Shown here piece after piece: positions 35,036 through 44,544 of a stretch of 64,000 nt of DNA (position 1 is the first letter of the stretch; each line of letters starts with the position of its first letter). The DNA is from an uncultured Ectothiorhodospiraceae bacterium (lineage in GTDB: Bacteria; Pseudomonadota; Gammaproteobacteria; S012-40), in assembly GCA_945787715.1 (NCBI GenBank), contig CALZJE010000005.1, forward strand, positions 62,001 through 126,000, written 5' to 3'. The translations under genes and the position numbers were made by a program. The notes under the pieces were generated by a model. It was not told the DNA's origin, ran no database searches, and worked only from the letters and a program-made list of their open reading frames with translations.

Positions 35036-35617
35036 ATGGGAGATATAAATCAAACCATTTATCTAGATCGTTACCTGCAAGGAGATATTGTAGGGGCAGT
35101 TCTGGAGATAGGAAGTAAAGATTATGGAAATACTTCAAGCTTTCGAAATATCTACCCTGAAAACGAGTATGTTGGATTGGATATGGAAAGTGGAAAGGGC
35201 GTTGATATTATTCAAGACTTGACTACAGGCATTGGTGAGCTACAAGAAAAATATTTTGATTTGATAATATGTTGTTCTGTACTGGAGCACGTTAAAAAGC
35301 CTTGGGTTATGGCAGAAAACTTACAGAGGTTACTTAAGCCTGGAGGAGTTTTGTATATATCGGTTCCCTGGGTTTGGCGCTATCACGCATATCCTGATGA
35401 CTATTTCCGTTTTTCGTGGAGAGGTATTATTGAATTGTTTCAAGACTTGGAATGTAAAAACGCATGCTATTCTACAAATGTACAAGGAGAGATCGTAGAA
35501 ATTACGGGGGATAACAAATACTTTGATAACAACATATCAGCAATGGTTGAAACTACAAGGGGTAAACGTAAATATCTCCCTTATCTGATGGTTAATATGC
35601 TCTGTTATAAAAAGTAA
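35036..35617 (+). CDS. Class I SAM methyltransferase
   Basis: 193-residue methyltransferase of the Methyltransf_11/UbiE type. SAM loop AVLEIGSKDYGNTSSFRN (about residues 22-39), acidic EYVGLDMESGKGVDII, and post-core FDLIICCSVLEHVKKPWVMA with LLKPGGVLYISVPWVWRYHA. The ATG follows AAAGGAAG by 6 bases. It stands alone on the plus strand within the modification island. Likely a glycan or sugar-intermediate methyltransferase; substrate unknown. Confidence 0.8.
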   Translation: MGDINQTIYLDRYLQGDIVGAVLEIGSKDYGNTSSFRNIYPENEYVGLDMESGKGVDIIQDLTTGIGELQEKYFDLIICCSVLEHVKKPWVMAENLQRLLKPGGVLYISVPWVWRYHAYPDDYFRFSWRGIIELFQDLECKNACYSTNVQGEIVEITGDNKYFDNNISAMVETTRGKRKYLPYLMVNMLCYKK

Positions 35618-35780
35618 ACAAGATGCTCTGAGTATGAACTTAAGTGCCCTGGGAACTCTTAGAGTAGTAATGAACAACAAATAAATTTGTAAATAGTTGT
35701 GTATTAAAGACTACCGAGTAAGAGTAGACTAAACTTTAAATGAAGACTATGAATTCTAATCATTCTTCGAAAACGTTACA

Positions 35781-36449
35781 TTAGAATTTTGAATTTTCGA
35801 AATTCGCAATTCGTTGTCGCTGAATTGCAGGCCCGTTTTCTGTGTCTATTTTCACATCCAGTAAAAACTCAAATAAGCGGCCGGGATATTTATTGGCGGA
35901 TTTCTGTAAATAGCTAATCCACCACTCGCCGGGTTTAATTGTACAATGTGCGTTCTCGCCATTGGGAAGGTGTTTTTTTGCGGGGTAACATGCAATATTC
36001 CCGAATACAAATAACTTTGAAAACGAAAATAGCCCATCAATAATCCATTCAACATCATCTTCAGGGCAATGTTCAAGTACATCGGTAGATATTACCCCAT
36101 CGAATTTATCAGTTGGTAACTGACTATAGGGTTCGTAACACGGATCATAACAAGTGATACTGTCAACGCCCCAATACTCCTGTATACCGGTGTATTGTCT
36201 GTCTTCACCTTCAATATTTAGTGGCCTGGGTTGATACTGTTTACCTTTTCCAGAGCCATAATCAAGAATAGTCCGTGCCCCAGTTGCATCAATAAGTCGT
36301 TTAATTGATGGTGCGTGTGGCGGTAAACTCTGCCCCGGAAATGTATTCTCTGGAGCCAGCCCAAGGGATTTCTCGCCTTCTATGTGCAGTTGTTTATACT
36401 GACTCAGCAGCTCTTTATATCTCGCACTTGGATTTTCTTGCGTGTACAT
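35781..36449 (-). CDS. Class I SAM methyltransferase (intact relative of the relic at 32576)
   Basis: 222-residue protein with SAM loop ARTILDYGSGKGKQYQPRPL (about residues 57-76), VDSITCYDPCYEPYSQLPTD, FDGVISTDVLEHCPEDDVEW and LFVFGNIACYPAKKHLPNGE. A methyltransferase of this pattern is found in glycan and surface-polysaccharide clusters. The start at 36449 is chosen because GGAG lies 6-7 bases upstream; a TTG at 36464 overlaps that site. A decayed copy lies next to the oxygenase gene about 3 kb to the left, evidence of past duplication and loss. Substrate unknown. Confidence 0.78.
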   Translation of the reverse strand: MYTQENPSARYKELLSQYKQLHIEGEKSLGLAPENTFPGQSLPPHAPSIKRLIDATGARTILDYGSGKGKQYQPRPLNIEGEDRQYTGIQEYWGVDSITCYDPCYEPYSQLPTDKFDGVISTDVLEHCPEDDVEWIIDGLFSFSKLFVFGNIACYPAKKHLPNGENAHCTIKPGEWWISYLQKSANKYPGRLFEFLLDVKIDTENGPAIQRQRIANFENSKF

Positions 36450-36509
36450 TAATTTCTCCAACAATTTTATACCTGTATAACTAGCTAGAAGATGATGAAA
36501 AAACTGGGC

Positions 36510-37493
36510 CTAATTCAGATAAGTGCATGTATTGCACGGACTCTCAGTCGTTTTTCGATTCGGAAGATACAAACGTAACATTTCCAATTTTGTCTGGCGA
36601 TAAATATCCAGTACGTGTTGTTCGTTGACATCGCCTTTTGAATAATCCGCATTCCCATCCATACAGCATTTTGCCACTTTTCCGGTTGCGGTTATTGATA
36701 AATCAAACCAGCGCAAGCATGGTGCATTTGGAATTTGATGTTTTTTGTCCTCAAGATCTATGGTTCCAATCCAGTCGTTTCTTCTGTTTATGTATGGGAG
36801 AAATAATGGATAACGCTGATTAACAAGGTTTAGAAATTCAAGATCGGTTTGTGGTGTATCTGCAACCCGTGTAATATTAATAGGAATCTTCATTATTCCC
36901 TTCAATACGTATGAGTGCAATACATCAAGTCGCCTTAGGGTTTTCTCCAAGGGTATTTTCATTACATTCTCGTACTCAATAGGATCTAATGTGTTAAGAG
37001 AAACTTTGATTGGTGCAAACCGTTTATGATCTAAGAATGAAAGCTTTTGAATTTTTTTCTCAGTTAAGGGAGAGCCATTAGTAATAAAACCAATAGCTGC
37101 TTTTGGAAGCTTCTCAAGTATTAATTCGAGTATATCAAATAACCTAGGCTCCAGAAAAGGTTCACTGACTTTGTACGGATTTATTTGAAAACGATCATTT
37201 GCGGGTAAGTCACTAAGATCTGAGATTACTTTTTCTATCAGTTTGTCAGACATCTTGACATCTTTTCTATCCATTGTAGTGTATGGACAAAAATTGCATT
37301 CGGCATTGCATTTTGCCATGGTTTCAAGATGTATTAATATAGGGTGGTCTAAGTGTGATAAACGAAGTTTTTCGCAGGAGTTTATCATCTTTTTTTCAAG
37401 GCGTTCTTGATCGTGCTTTTCGATGACAACATCTTGATTAAATTGTTCTGCAGGTTTCAAATTGATGAAACTGATTTTGCTAGGCATAAACAT
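36510..37493 (-). CDS. Radical SAM/SPASM domain protein
   Basis: 327-residue enzyme with the radical SAM CxxxCxxC motif at C62, C66, C69 (KCNAECNFCPY) and a C-terminal SPASM auxiliary-cluster region: APCLRWFDLSITATGKVAKC followed by CMDGN, and a final ESPCNTCTYLN. PYKVSEPFLEPRLFDILELI and FITNGSPLT are typical of the radical SAM barrel. Such proteins in glycan islands may act on sugars or on protein side chains, but I cannot name the reaction. Two ATGs, 37493 and 37487, are both possible; GGAG is present. It is in the same orientation as the methyltransferase to its left. Confidence 0.8.
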   Translation of the reverse strand: MFMPSKISFINLKPAEQFNQDVVIEKHDQERLEKKMINSCEKLRLSHLDHPILIHLETMAKCNAECNFCPYTTMDRKDVKMSDKLIEKVISDLSDLPANDRFQINPYKVSEPFLEPRLFDILELILEKLPKAAIGFITNGSPLTEKKIQKLSFLDHKRFAPIKVSLNTLDPIEYENVMKIPLEKTLRRLDVLHSYVLKGIMKIPINITRVADTPQTDLEFLNLVNQRYPLFLPYINRRNDWIGTIDLEDKKHQIPNAPCLRWFDLSITATGKVAKCCMDGNADYSKGDVNEQHVLDIYRQTKLEMLRLYLPNRKTTESPCNTCTYLN

Positions 37494-37637
37494 AAAACTC
37501 CATGCGCTTAGATGGATGTTAACTAAAAACTATTTTTTCTAATATGGGTAACACCTAAGAAAAATCTTGATCGAATTCGTATCCAGCAAATTTGTAAATA
37601 GTGTTTTAGATTGTACTCTCTTATTTCCTGAATGACT

Positions 37638-38177
37638 TCACCACCCTAGTTCACGTATATCCGTTTTTATATTTTCCAAGTCAATACCCTCTTGATCGGT
37701 GAGATTCAGCTTTGAGCACATACGATTGAAGTTACTATAAGCGCTAGAAAATTTGCCGAGTAGTCCTTCTAGGAAAAGAATATTTAGCATGTTGAACAGT
37801 GATAAATCTTCTTCCAGTTTGCTGAGCGCTTCACCATAAATTATTTGCAGTTCACTATTACCGTTGAGTTCCCAGCCTAAATTTTTAAAGAGAATAGGTA
37901 GCCATAATAGTTTTAACGGAAAATCATGACTACTACTTGCATGGATAACACGTTTGTAGGTATTCAACCAAACAATAGGAATAATGTTAAAAATGAGATT
38001 GTTTTCCGAGAAAACATGAATTATGTCCTCAGACATAAAGTCATCCATAATTAAATCTATCTCGTCCACGGTATTGGCTTGAGATAGTAGGAGAATCGTA
38101 TAATCAAGAAAGTTTAGTAATTCTTCATTAACGGTTGGAGTAGTTTCCATATCTTGAGTTCTTTCTGCAGTAATCAT
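37638..38177 (-). CDS. Uncharacterised acidic helical protein coupled to a GT8-like gene
   Basis: 179 residues, acidic, rich in Leu, Ile and Asn, predicted mostly helical, with no signal peptide or membrane segment. I do not recognise a family. Its ATG overlaps the stop of the upstream glycosyltransferase (ATGA type, 38174-38177), so it is translated with it and may be a partner or stability factor. The ATG at residue 10 is an alternative start. Confidence 0.6.
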   Translation of the reverse strand: MITAERTQDMETTPTVNEELLNFLDYTILLLSQANTVDEIDLIMDDFMSEDIIHVFSENNLIFNIIPIVWLNTYKRVIHASSSHDFPLKLLWLPILFKNLGWELNGNSELQIIYGEALSKLEEDLSLFNMLNILFLEGLLGKFSSAYSNFNRMCSKLNLTDQEGIDLENIKTDIRELGW

Positions 38178-38851
38178 TTTCTTTGCTCACAATGTTTCAT
38201 GCTACTTAGTTCATCTTGCCACTCTTTGGAATATTCACAATCAGTGTATTCCTTAAAATAGGGGCCCCCAGTTGTGTAATGCACAAGTGAAGCATTCGGG
38301 TTGGGCTTATCGTAGTCCACTAGATGATTCCATTTATGGGGGATTTCACCAATGCTGTCATCTGAATCCAACCACTTAAATTGATGTAGCTCCAAGCCTG
38401 TGGCTGAGTTGATATATTCTGGGGTGAGTGCTTTACACTTAGCATTGTTAAACAGCATGACGCTAGACCAATTTTTCTTTTCATACTTACTTTGAGGTGC
38501 ACCTAAAAATTTTACTTCTTCCTCAGGCACATGATTGTGTTTTACAACCATAACGGCATATCGATCGTCTGCCAATGCAAATAGATTCTTTATGTCCTCC
38601 AGTACAATCATGTCGCAATCCATAAAAACTGACCACCCTTCATAGTTGGATAGATAGGGTGTTAAAAAACGTGTAAACGAAAAGTCAGTGGATTGCAGGT
38701 TATTTTTTTCTCGATGGTAAATGGAATCAAGTTGATTGAGTGATAATGGAGTAATTGATACAGGCTCAGAAGCTCGGCGTTGAATGCTATGCGATAAAAC
38801 ACTATAAGCGATGGATTCTCTTGGGTCGTAGCCAATAAATACTTGTAACAT
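38174..38851 (-). CDS. Glycosyltransferase, GT8-like GT-A fold
   Basis: 225-residue protein opening MLQVFIGYDPRESIAYSVLS, a GT-A Rossmann start, then FSFTRFLTPYLSNYEGWSVF and the metal-binding DxD in MDCDMIVLEDI (about residue 78), FNNAKCKALTPEYI, and HKWNHLVDYDKPNPNASLVH with YTTGGPYF. The pattern fits small GT8/glycosyltransferase-like enzymes using nucleotide-sugars. The start at 38851 has GGAG 6-7 bases upstream. A sigma-54-like site at 38892-38907 lies 41 bases before the start. It is coupled to an unknown small protein and is in the modification island. Confidence 0.75.
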   Translation of the reverse strand: MLQVFIGYDPRESIAYSVLSHSIQRRASEPVSITPLSLNQLDSIYHREKNNLQSTDFSFTRFLTPYLSNYEGWSVFMDCDMIVLEDIKNLFALADDRYAVMVVKHNHVPEEEVKFLGAPQSKYEKKNWSSVMLFNNAKCKALTPEYINSATGLELHQFKWLDSDDSIGEIPHKWNHLVDYDKPNPNASLVHYTTGGPYFKEYTDCEYSKEWQDELSSMKHCEQRK

Positions 38852-38891
38852 TGCTGTCTCCAATCATATTGCGTTTGTTTTTAATACAGAA

Positions 38892-38907
38892 TGCATGGGC
38901 CGTGCCG
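38892..38907 (-). promoter_or_regulatory. Candidate sigma-54 promoter of the GT8-like gene
   Basis: Minus-strand CGGCAC-GGCCC-ATGCA has GGCAC of the -24 box, TGC of the -12 box and exact spacing, 41 bases before the start at 38851. Confidence 0.48.
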
Positions 38908-38953
38908 AGATTTCGCTATAAAAACTACAGAATAAAAACAGCGAGTTATGTAG

Positions 38954-40594
38954 TTATTGTAGATTCTGCTGACAAAGTTTTAGAGCTTCTTTCCATTGCC
39001 CGGCCAAGTCTTGCCGGTATAATTTGAATTCCGGGAACCAGGGGCTTGTCTCTCCTTTATATAACCAACGCCACTCAGGTGGGTGAGGAATAAATACAAA
39101 AGCGCTCTTTCTTAGGCTTGCCATGAGATGCATGTTAGTGTTACTGACGCCAATGTAACTATCAACAATTGAAAGCAATGCGAGTGTATTCTCCAATGAG
39201 TCATTGATATAAGAATAATTGAAGACCTTTCGTTTTAGTCCTTTCTCCAACATCTTAATATCTTTAGCATTGGGATTGCGTTGTAGGATGATGATATTTG
39301 CGTTGATATTCGACAGCATATGGCCGAGATCAGCAGGAGAAATGCGCTTGAAGAGTTTATTGTCTCCCTGAACTCCCGCCTGCCATGTGATCGCAATGTT
39401 GGGTAATTTATTGTTCGGTAGATGCAAGCAAACTTCATCTACACGTGATGTCTCAGGTTGTAATGTTATGGGTAACGGTATGTCTGATTGATGTGAAACA
39501 AATCGTGGTAAGTCAGCGATGGGTATCTCTATGTCGAAGTTTTCTTTATCGGGCATAGTTCCGATGAATTGACAGTAGGATATATTTCTTGATAACAGAG
39601 GCTGAAGTTTATCATCACAATAATAGACTATTTCACTCACATGCTTTTGTAGTTCAGGAAGAAATCGCAGAAAAAACAGTTCATCGCCAATGCCCTGATC
39701 CTTAACGAGTAATATGCGCTGCGATTTTTCTATCTCCGTAATATTAGTTCGCGCGGTCTTATTGTTATTGCGAATACTTGGTCGGTATTGATAATAATCC
39801 CAGCCCTGTACATAATTTTCACGACTCAATTCCAGATGCGCAATATTGTGATTAGCTTGGAAAGCCAAGCGTGGAATTTTGCTGGCTTTCTGGAAATATA
39901 TTTTTGCAGACTCTAGGTCTCCTGTGGCTTGTAGAACCAAACCGATGTTAAGGAATGCATCATGAAATTCAGGAATGATCTCTAGCGCTTTATAGAGCAA
40001 ATTAAGCGCGTCTTGATATTCGTGATTGCGATAAAGAGTGTATCCAAAATTGTTTAGAATTTCGGGGTCATTTGGTGATGATTTTATTGCGCTAATGTAG
40101 TATGTTTTAGCTTTATTGGTATATCCTGTAGATTGATAAAGCATTGCGAGATTGTTTAAAGCTTTCACATACTCAGGTTGAAATTTTATTGCAAGTAGAT
40201 AGTGTTCAATTGCATTGTCGATTAGACCGTTACTTTGCAGCATTTGCCCCAAATTATAGTGTGCGCTGGCATAATCGGGTCTCTGTTTTAATGCATTTCT
40301 GTAACATTTTTCTGCTTCGGTATCATTATTCAGTGCTTGATTCACCACCCCAAGGTTATTGTATGCATCTGGATAATTATTTTGATATTTTATTGCATTC
40401 TCAAAATCCTGCTTTGCTTTTTCCAAATTAGAATTCTGAAGATGGATGGTTGCTAATAGAAACCAAGCTTGAGCATTGTCATTCCAATGATCAAGGATTT
40501 CAAGAAGACAGCGGACTGCCAGATCAAGTTTCCCTTGTTGGAAGAGATCTATCGCTGACTGCATATTGGGTTTTTTTACCTTTTTATTAGCCAT
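38954..40594 (-). CDS. TPR-glycosyltransferase array, copy 6
   Basis: 546 residues: seven or so TPR units to about residue 265, then the heptosyltransferase-like domain with VKDQGIGDELFFLRFLPELQ (about 297), IAITWQAGVQGDNKLFKRIS (about 405) and YIGVSNTNMHLMASLRKSAF ahead of HPPEWRWLYKGETSPWFPEF and YRQ. The SNTNMHL signature is shared by all six genes of this array. It overlaps the previous gene by 8 bases and ends the leftward operon. Expected in the cytoplasm, where the TPR domain could bind flagellin; the sugar donor is unknown. The signature GK of its relatives is RK here. Confidence 0.75.
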   Translation of the reverse strand: MANKKVKKPNMQSAIDLFQQGKLDLAVRCLLEILDHWNDNAQAWFLLATIHLQNSNLEKAKQDFENAIKYQNNYPDAYNNLGVVNQALNNDTEAEKCYRNALKQRPDYASAHYNLGQMLQSNGLIDNAIEHYLLAIKFQPEYVKALNNLAMLYQSTGYTNKAKTYYISAIKSSPNDPEILNNFGYTLYRNHEYQDALNLLYKALEIIPEFHDAFLNIGLVLQATGDLESAKIYFQKASKIPRLAFQANHNIAHLELSRENYVQGWDYYQYRPSIRNNNKTARTNITEIEKSQRILLVKDQGIGDELFFLRFLPELQKHVSEIVYYCDDKLQPLLSRNISYCQFIGTMPDKENFDIEIPIADLPRFVSHQSDIPLPITLQPETSRVDEVCLHLPNNKLPNIAITWQAGVQGDNKLFKRISPADLGHMLSNINANIIILQRNPNAKDIKMLEKGLKRKVFNYSYINDSLENTLALLSIVDSYIGVSNTNMHLMASLRKSAFVFIPHPPEWRWLYKGETSPWFPEFKLYRQDLAGQWKEALKLCQQNLQ

Positions 40595-42455
40595 ATGTTT
40601 TTTGGAGATCTTCCTTCAGCTCAATTAACGCAGCTTTCCAGTTATCGTCATGAGTTTGGCGAAAAATTCTAAATTCTGGAAACCAGGGTGACTCATTTTC
40701 AAACATCCAACGCCACTCGGGTGGATGAGGTACAAGTACGTGGGCAGATTTCCCTACTGCAGAACGTAAGTGCATATTGGTATTGCTTACTCCAATATAA
40801 CTATCCACTATTGATAATAAAGCTAGCATCTTGGGTAAATCATCATTAAGCGCGGTTAAATCAAATATTTTTCTGTCTTCTGAAAGTGTTTCAAGTTCAG
40901 ACATTTCTTCATTTGTTGGTTTTCTCTGGATATTAATTAACGTGCCGGGTAACTCATATAGAACGCTCCATAAGTCTTTAAGTGAAATATTCTTATGAAG
41001 GAAGTTTTCTATTTTTTGTCCCCCTTGCCAAGTAAACACGAAATAAGGCGGTGGTCCAAAGCCCTTCAGTATCTCATATATATACCCTAAATCATCTTGT
41101 GATGCTGATAGTGGAATTGTTTCTGGTATATTTTTGTTATCAGTAACAAGTAGACTAGGAAGATCTCCTATTGATAAACAATAGTCATATTGATTGGAGA
41201 TATTTGAAACATCCCCTGTGTAAACATTATCGATGTATGGAAGTGGATCAACAAAAACTGAAATTTTCTGAGATGTTTGAATATCGATTTTTTGGGTAAA
41301 TCCAGCCAGTTGACGAGCAAAGCGTAAGAAAAATAGTTCATCCCCGATACCTTGCTCAGACAATAATAGAATAGATTTATCTTTTAATGAATCGATTGAT
41401 AGGCGCTGGGGATTCATAGCAAGGTTACTTCTAATCGTAGGCCTCGCATAGTAGTTTTTCCAGCCTTCTACAAAATCACCACTAGCTAATGAATAAGTCG
41501 AAAAATTATACCTTGCTTCAAGAGAATCTGGATTTGAATCTATTGCTTTTTTGAAGTACCTTGAAGCTTTGCTGTATTCTTTTTTATTATAGAGTAATAA
41601 TCCGTAATTATTATTTGCTTCTTCATAATCTGGATTTAGGAATAGCGCTCTTTGGTAATAGTGCTCGGCACGACTGAAGTTAGATTGAGTCTTGAAGACA
41701 TTAGCCAAATTTGTCAAAGCCTCAGTGTATTCTTCATCGAGAGTGAGGGCTAATTTGAAATGTTCGATTGCTTTTTCATTCTCACCGAGCGAATGAAATG
41801 CTATCGCTATATTATTATGTATCTGTGGTTTATCTAGTGAGTTTGAAAGTCCATTTTGATAATGCTGAATAGCTTGGTGATAGCCACCTATACAGTAATA
41901 ACAATATCCCAGGTTGTTGTAGACATCCGAATCCCTGGGCGAGATATTAATCGCTTGTTGGTAGTAGTTAATTGCCTCATTATAGTGTTGTTGACTCTGG
42001 TAAATTAATGCAAGATTGTTTAAGGCTTTAACGTGGTGAGGGTCTTGGTCTAAAGCTCTTTTGTATAGCTCAATGGCCTTGATGTTGTCTTTTGTATTCT
42101 GCTTAATATTGCCTAGATTAAAAAGTGCACTGGCATATAATGGGTTCTGATCAATGGCTTTTTTATAAGCCGTTGCTGAATTTTCAAGTTTGTTTAACGC
42201 TTCATAGGCAACCCCTAGGTTGTTGTATGCGTCAGGATAAATGGGCTGTAGTTTTATTGAATTTTTGTATTCTGTGACTGCCTTTTCAAATTGTCCTTTT
42301 TGTAGATGAATTGTTGCTAACAGAAACCAGGTCAATGGGATATTTTTTTGATATTTTACTATTGTATTTAGTTCCTTCTCTGATGAATCGATATCTCCTT
42401 GTTGAAAATATTGAATGGCATTCTGTATTCGTTGCATTTCCTTTTCAGTTGCCAT
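40587..42455 (-). CDS. TPR-glycosyltransferase array, copy 5
   Basis: 622 residues with about ten TPR units (residues 10-330; the repeated YNNLG and ALNNLA helices are clear) and a C-terminal glycosyltransferase-like domain: LLSEQGIGDELFFLRFARQL (about 365), FVFTWQGGQKIENFLHKNIS, and YIGVSNTNMHLRSAVGKSAH with PPEWRWMFENESPWFPEFRI (neighbouring pieces given separately). It starts inside the end of the preceding gene (11-base overlap) and ends inside the next (8 bases), so translation is coupled throughout. Role as flagellin glycosyltransferase is inferred from domain design and location. Confidence 0.75.
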   Translation of the reverse strand: MATEKEMQRIQNAIQYFQQGDIDSSEKELNTIVKYQKNIPLTWFLLATIHLQKGQFEKAVTEYKNSIKLQPIYPDAYNNLGVAYEALNKLENSATAYKKAIDQNPLYASALFNLGNIKQNTKDNIKAIELYKRALDQDPHHVKALNNLALIYQSQQHYNEAINYYQQAINISPRDSDVYNNLGYCYYCIGGYHQAIQHYQNGLSNSLDKPQIHNNIAIAFHSLGENEKAIEHFKLALTLDEEYTEALTNLANVFKTQSNFSRAEHYYQRALFLNPDYEEANNNYGLLLYNKKEYSKASRYFKKAIDSNPDSLEARYNFSTYSLASGDFVEGWKNYYARPTIRSNLAMNPQRLSIDSLKDKSILLLSEQGIGDELFFLRFARQLAGFTQKIDIQTSQKISVFVDPLPYIDNVYTGDVSNISNQYDYCLSIGDLPSLLVTDNKNIPETIPLSASQDDLGYIYEILKGFGPPPYFVFTWQGGQKIENFLHKNISLKDLWSVLYELPGTLINIQRKPTNEEMSELETLSEDRKIFDLTALNDDLPKMLALLSIVDSYIGVSNTNMHLRSAVGKSAHVLVPHPPEWRWMFENESPWFPEFRIFRQTHDDNWKAALIELKEDLQKTYG

Positions 42456-44544
42456 ATTTTAATTCCAGCGATTGTTTAAGCTGTGAAGCTGCCATGCTCC
42501 AATCACCATTTGCTAACTGACGATATATAGAAAAACCAGGAAGCCAGGGTGAGTTCTCACCGGATACCAACCAACGCCAATCAGCAGGGTGAGGCACTAA
42601 TACTCTTGCGGTCTTACCAATCGACGCATATAAATGCATATTGGTATTACTAACACCAACATAATCATCGATGAGTGAGAGAAGGGAGTGCATCTCGCGC
42701 AGATTTTCATTGTAGTGGGATAAATCAACTACCGGATTATTTAAGTTGTGTTTTATATAATCCAGATGTTCTTGCTTAGGGTTACGTTGTAGAATTACTA
42801 CAGTAATATTTAATGTATTGAGTATATTGACCAGTTCTTCGATCCGGAAACTTTTAGCTAATTTTCGCGTTGTTGATTTCCTGCTTTGCAGCTCTTCTGG
42901 CGTTCCCGCTTCCCAGGTGATACCAATTACGGGTGATTTAATTCCGCTAAAATGCTTATTCCTTAAATTACTTTGTGTTTGAATATCAATTGGAATTTGT
43001 AATGGAGAGGTGATTTTCTCTATCGAGTTGATATCCAAGATCAGCGGTAGATCATCAATGGTAAAATAGTAATCAGCTTTTGGTAAGGGAGAATTTTCAT
43101 CGAGTAGATGGTCGATATCTCGATTATATTGCAACAATGGGTATATTTTGTTTGATGCACGATAACTAATGACAACATTTTCTTGCTTGAGCAATTTCAA
43201 GAATCGTAGAAATAGTAGTTCATCTCCAATCCCTTGACTTTTCGTTAAGTAAATGTGGCTATTAGATAATTTCATTCCGGGAGTGATTAGAGATAGTTGT
43301 TCCTCTCCAATAGTTCGCTCTCTCTTGAAATAGTGTCGCCAACCAGATTGAAAATTACCAAGCGAAAGTTCGGTTAATCCAAGATTGCTCTCTGCATCCG
43401 CATAGTTTGGATCAATTTCAAGGCATTTTCGCAAGTAATTACATGAACTTTCATAGTTACCGCGCTTTCTTGCGTTGTATGAAAGATTGAAGTAGGGAAG
43501 TTTGTTAAAAGGATCTAATGAAATCGCTTTAAAATAGCAATTATCAGATGCTTCGTATTCTTCATTGTAGGATTTGAGTCTTCCCATGTTGATATTACTT
43601 GCGATGTGATTTGAATCGAAATTTAACGCAATTTGCAGATGTTTTTCGGCTAAGCTGCTCTGATCTAGGTTTGTATAAATATTTCCCAGAATGCTATGTG
43701 CTTCAACATCATTTTCATTGATTGCGAGGACTTGATTTAAATAATCGATTGCTTCATCCGTGGACTCTACTGCATCGTATGCCATGGCCAGATGAGTCAT
43801 GATATTTATATTGTCAGGTGTGTGGGTAAGTAGCTCGCTGTAAATATCAATAGCTAGGTAGGCATAATGGTTGGCCAGCAAATGGTTAGCTAAAGAAAAT
43901 AATACACTGGTATTTTTAGCCTTTTTATTCCTCAACGGCTCAAGCAGTTCAGTAATGGCGGTGAGATCACGGTTGTTGATAAAAGCGGTTAGTAATCCTA
44001 AATTTGCTTTTGTGGAACTAGCGTTACAAGAAATTATTGTTTGATAACTTTTAATTGCCGACGAAAAGTCCTCAATTTTAAGATAACAATCTCCAAGTAT
44101 CGTGAGTGCAATTTCATGGTTATGATGTTTTTCAATAAACCTAGATAATAGAGGAATGGCGTTGAAGAACTGCTTGTTGTTGTAATACAATAATCCTAGA
44201 TTATATTCTGCCGATGTGTAACCAGGTTTTATTTCAAGTGCCTTGTTGAGGTAGTGCTCGGCCTGATCATACTCTCCGAGTTCAACAAAGATAGATCCCG
44301 CTAAATTGTTTAGTTCTTCATCAAAGTGTGAGAGCTGCTCAAGCGTTTTTATATATTCAGCGGCCCTACGATATTCTTTTTGATGAGTAAGAATTGTGGC
44401 AAGGAGCTTAATGGTGTCTGGCTGATTTGGCGTTTTTTGTAATTGTTTATTGGCATATTGAATTGAAATGTCTAGATGACCAATTCTAAACTCAGATACA
44501 GCTTGATGGAAATATTCTAGCGACATTATTCTATCAAGCACCAT
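42445..44544 (-). CDS. TPR-glycosyltransferase array, copy 4
   Basis: 699 residues, the longest of the array. TPR units run to about residue 410, then YLTKSQGIGDELLFLRFLKL (about 430), GITWEAGTPEELQSRKSTTR and DYVGVSNTNMHLYASIGKTA with HPADWRWLVSGENSPWLPGF. The second-domain pattern is the same as its neighbours. Its start codon shares a base with the stop of the upstream gene (TAATG at 44544), a tight coupling; the in-frame ATG at residue 7 is a second option. Closest in motif wording to copy 2 (YRASNKIYPLL versus YRPSPKIYDLL), which suggests these two are sister copies. Confidence 0.75.
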   Translation of the reverse strand: MVLDRIMSLEYFHQAVSEFRIGHLDISIQYANKQLQKTPNQPDTIKLLATILTHQKEYRRAAEYIKTLEQLSHFDEELNNLAGSIFVELGEYDQAEHYLNKALEIKPGYTSAEYNLGLLYYNNKQFFNAIPLLSRFIEKHHNHEIALTILGDCYLKIEDFSSAIKSYQTIISCNASSTKANLGLLTAFINNRDLTAITELLEPLRNKKAKNTSVLFSLANHLLANHYAYLAIDIYSELLTHTPDNINIMTHLAMAYDAVESTDEAIDYLNQVLAINENDVEAHSILGNIYTNLDQSSLAEKHLQIALNFDSNHIASNINMGRLKSYNEEYEASDNCYFKAISLDPFNKLPYFNLSYNARKRGNYESSCNYLRKCLEIDPNYADAESNLGLTELSLGNFQSGWRHYFKRERTIGEEQLSLITPGMKLSNSHIYLTKSQGIGDELLFLRFLKLLKQENVVISYRASNKIYPLLQYNRDIDHLLDENSPLPKADYYFTIDDLPLILDINSIEKITSPLQIPIDIQTQSNLRNKHFSGIKSPVIGITWEAGTPEELQSRKSTTRKLAKSFRIEELVNILNTLNITVVILQRNPKQEHLDYIKHNLNNPVVDLSHYNENLREMHSLLSLIDDYVGVSNTNMHLYASIGKTARVLVPHPADWRWLVSGENSPWLPGFSIYRQLANGDWSMAASQLKQSLELKYGN

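Noticed and set aside
38926-38958. AACTACA / TGTAGTT inverted repeat at the end of the TPR array
   Set aside because: Short stem with a long loop and no T run, partly overlapping the stop codon; not enough to call a terminator.
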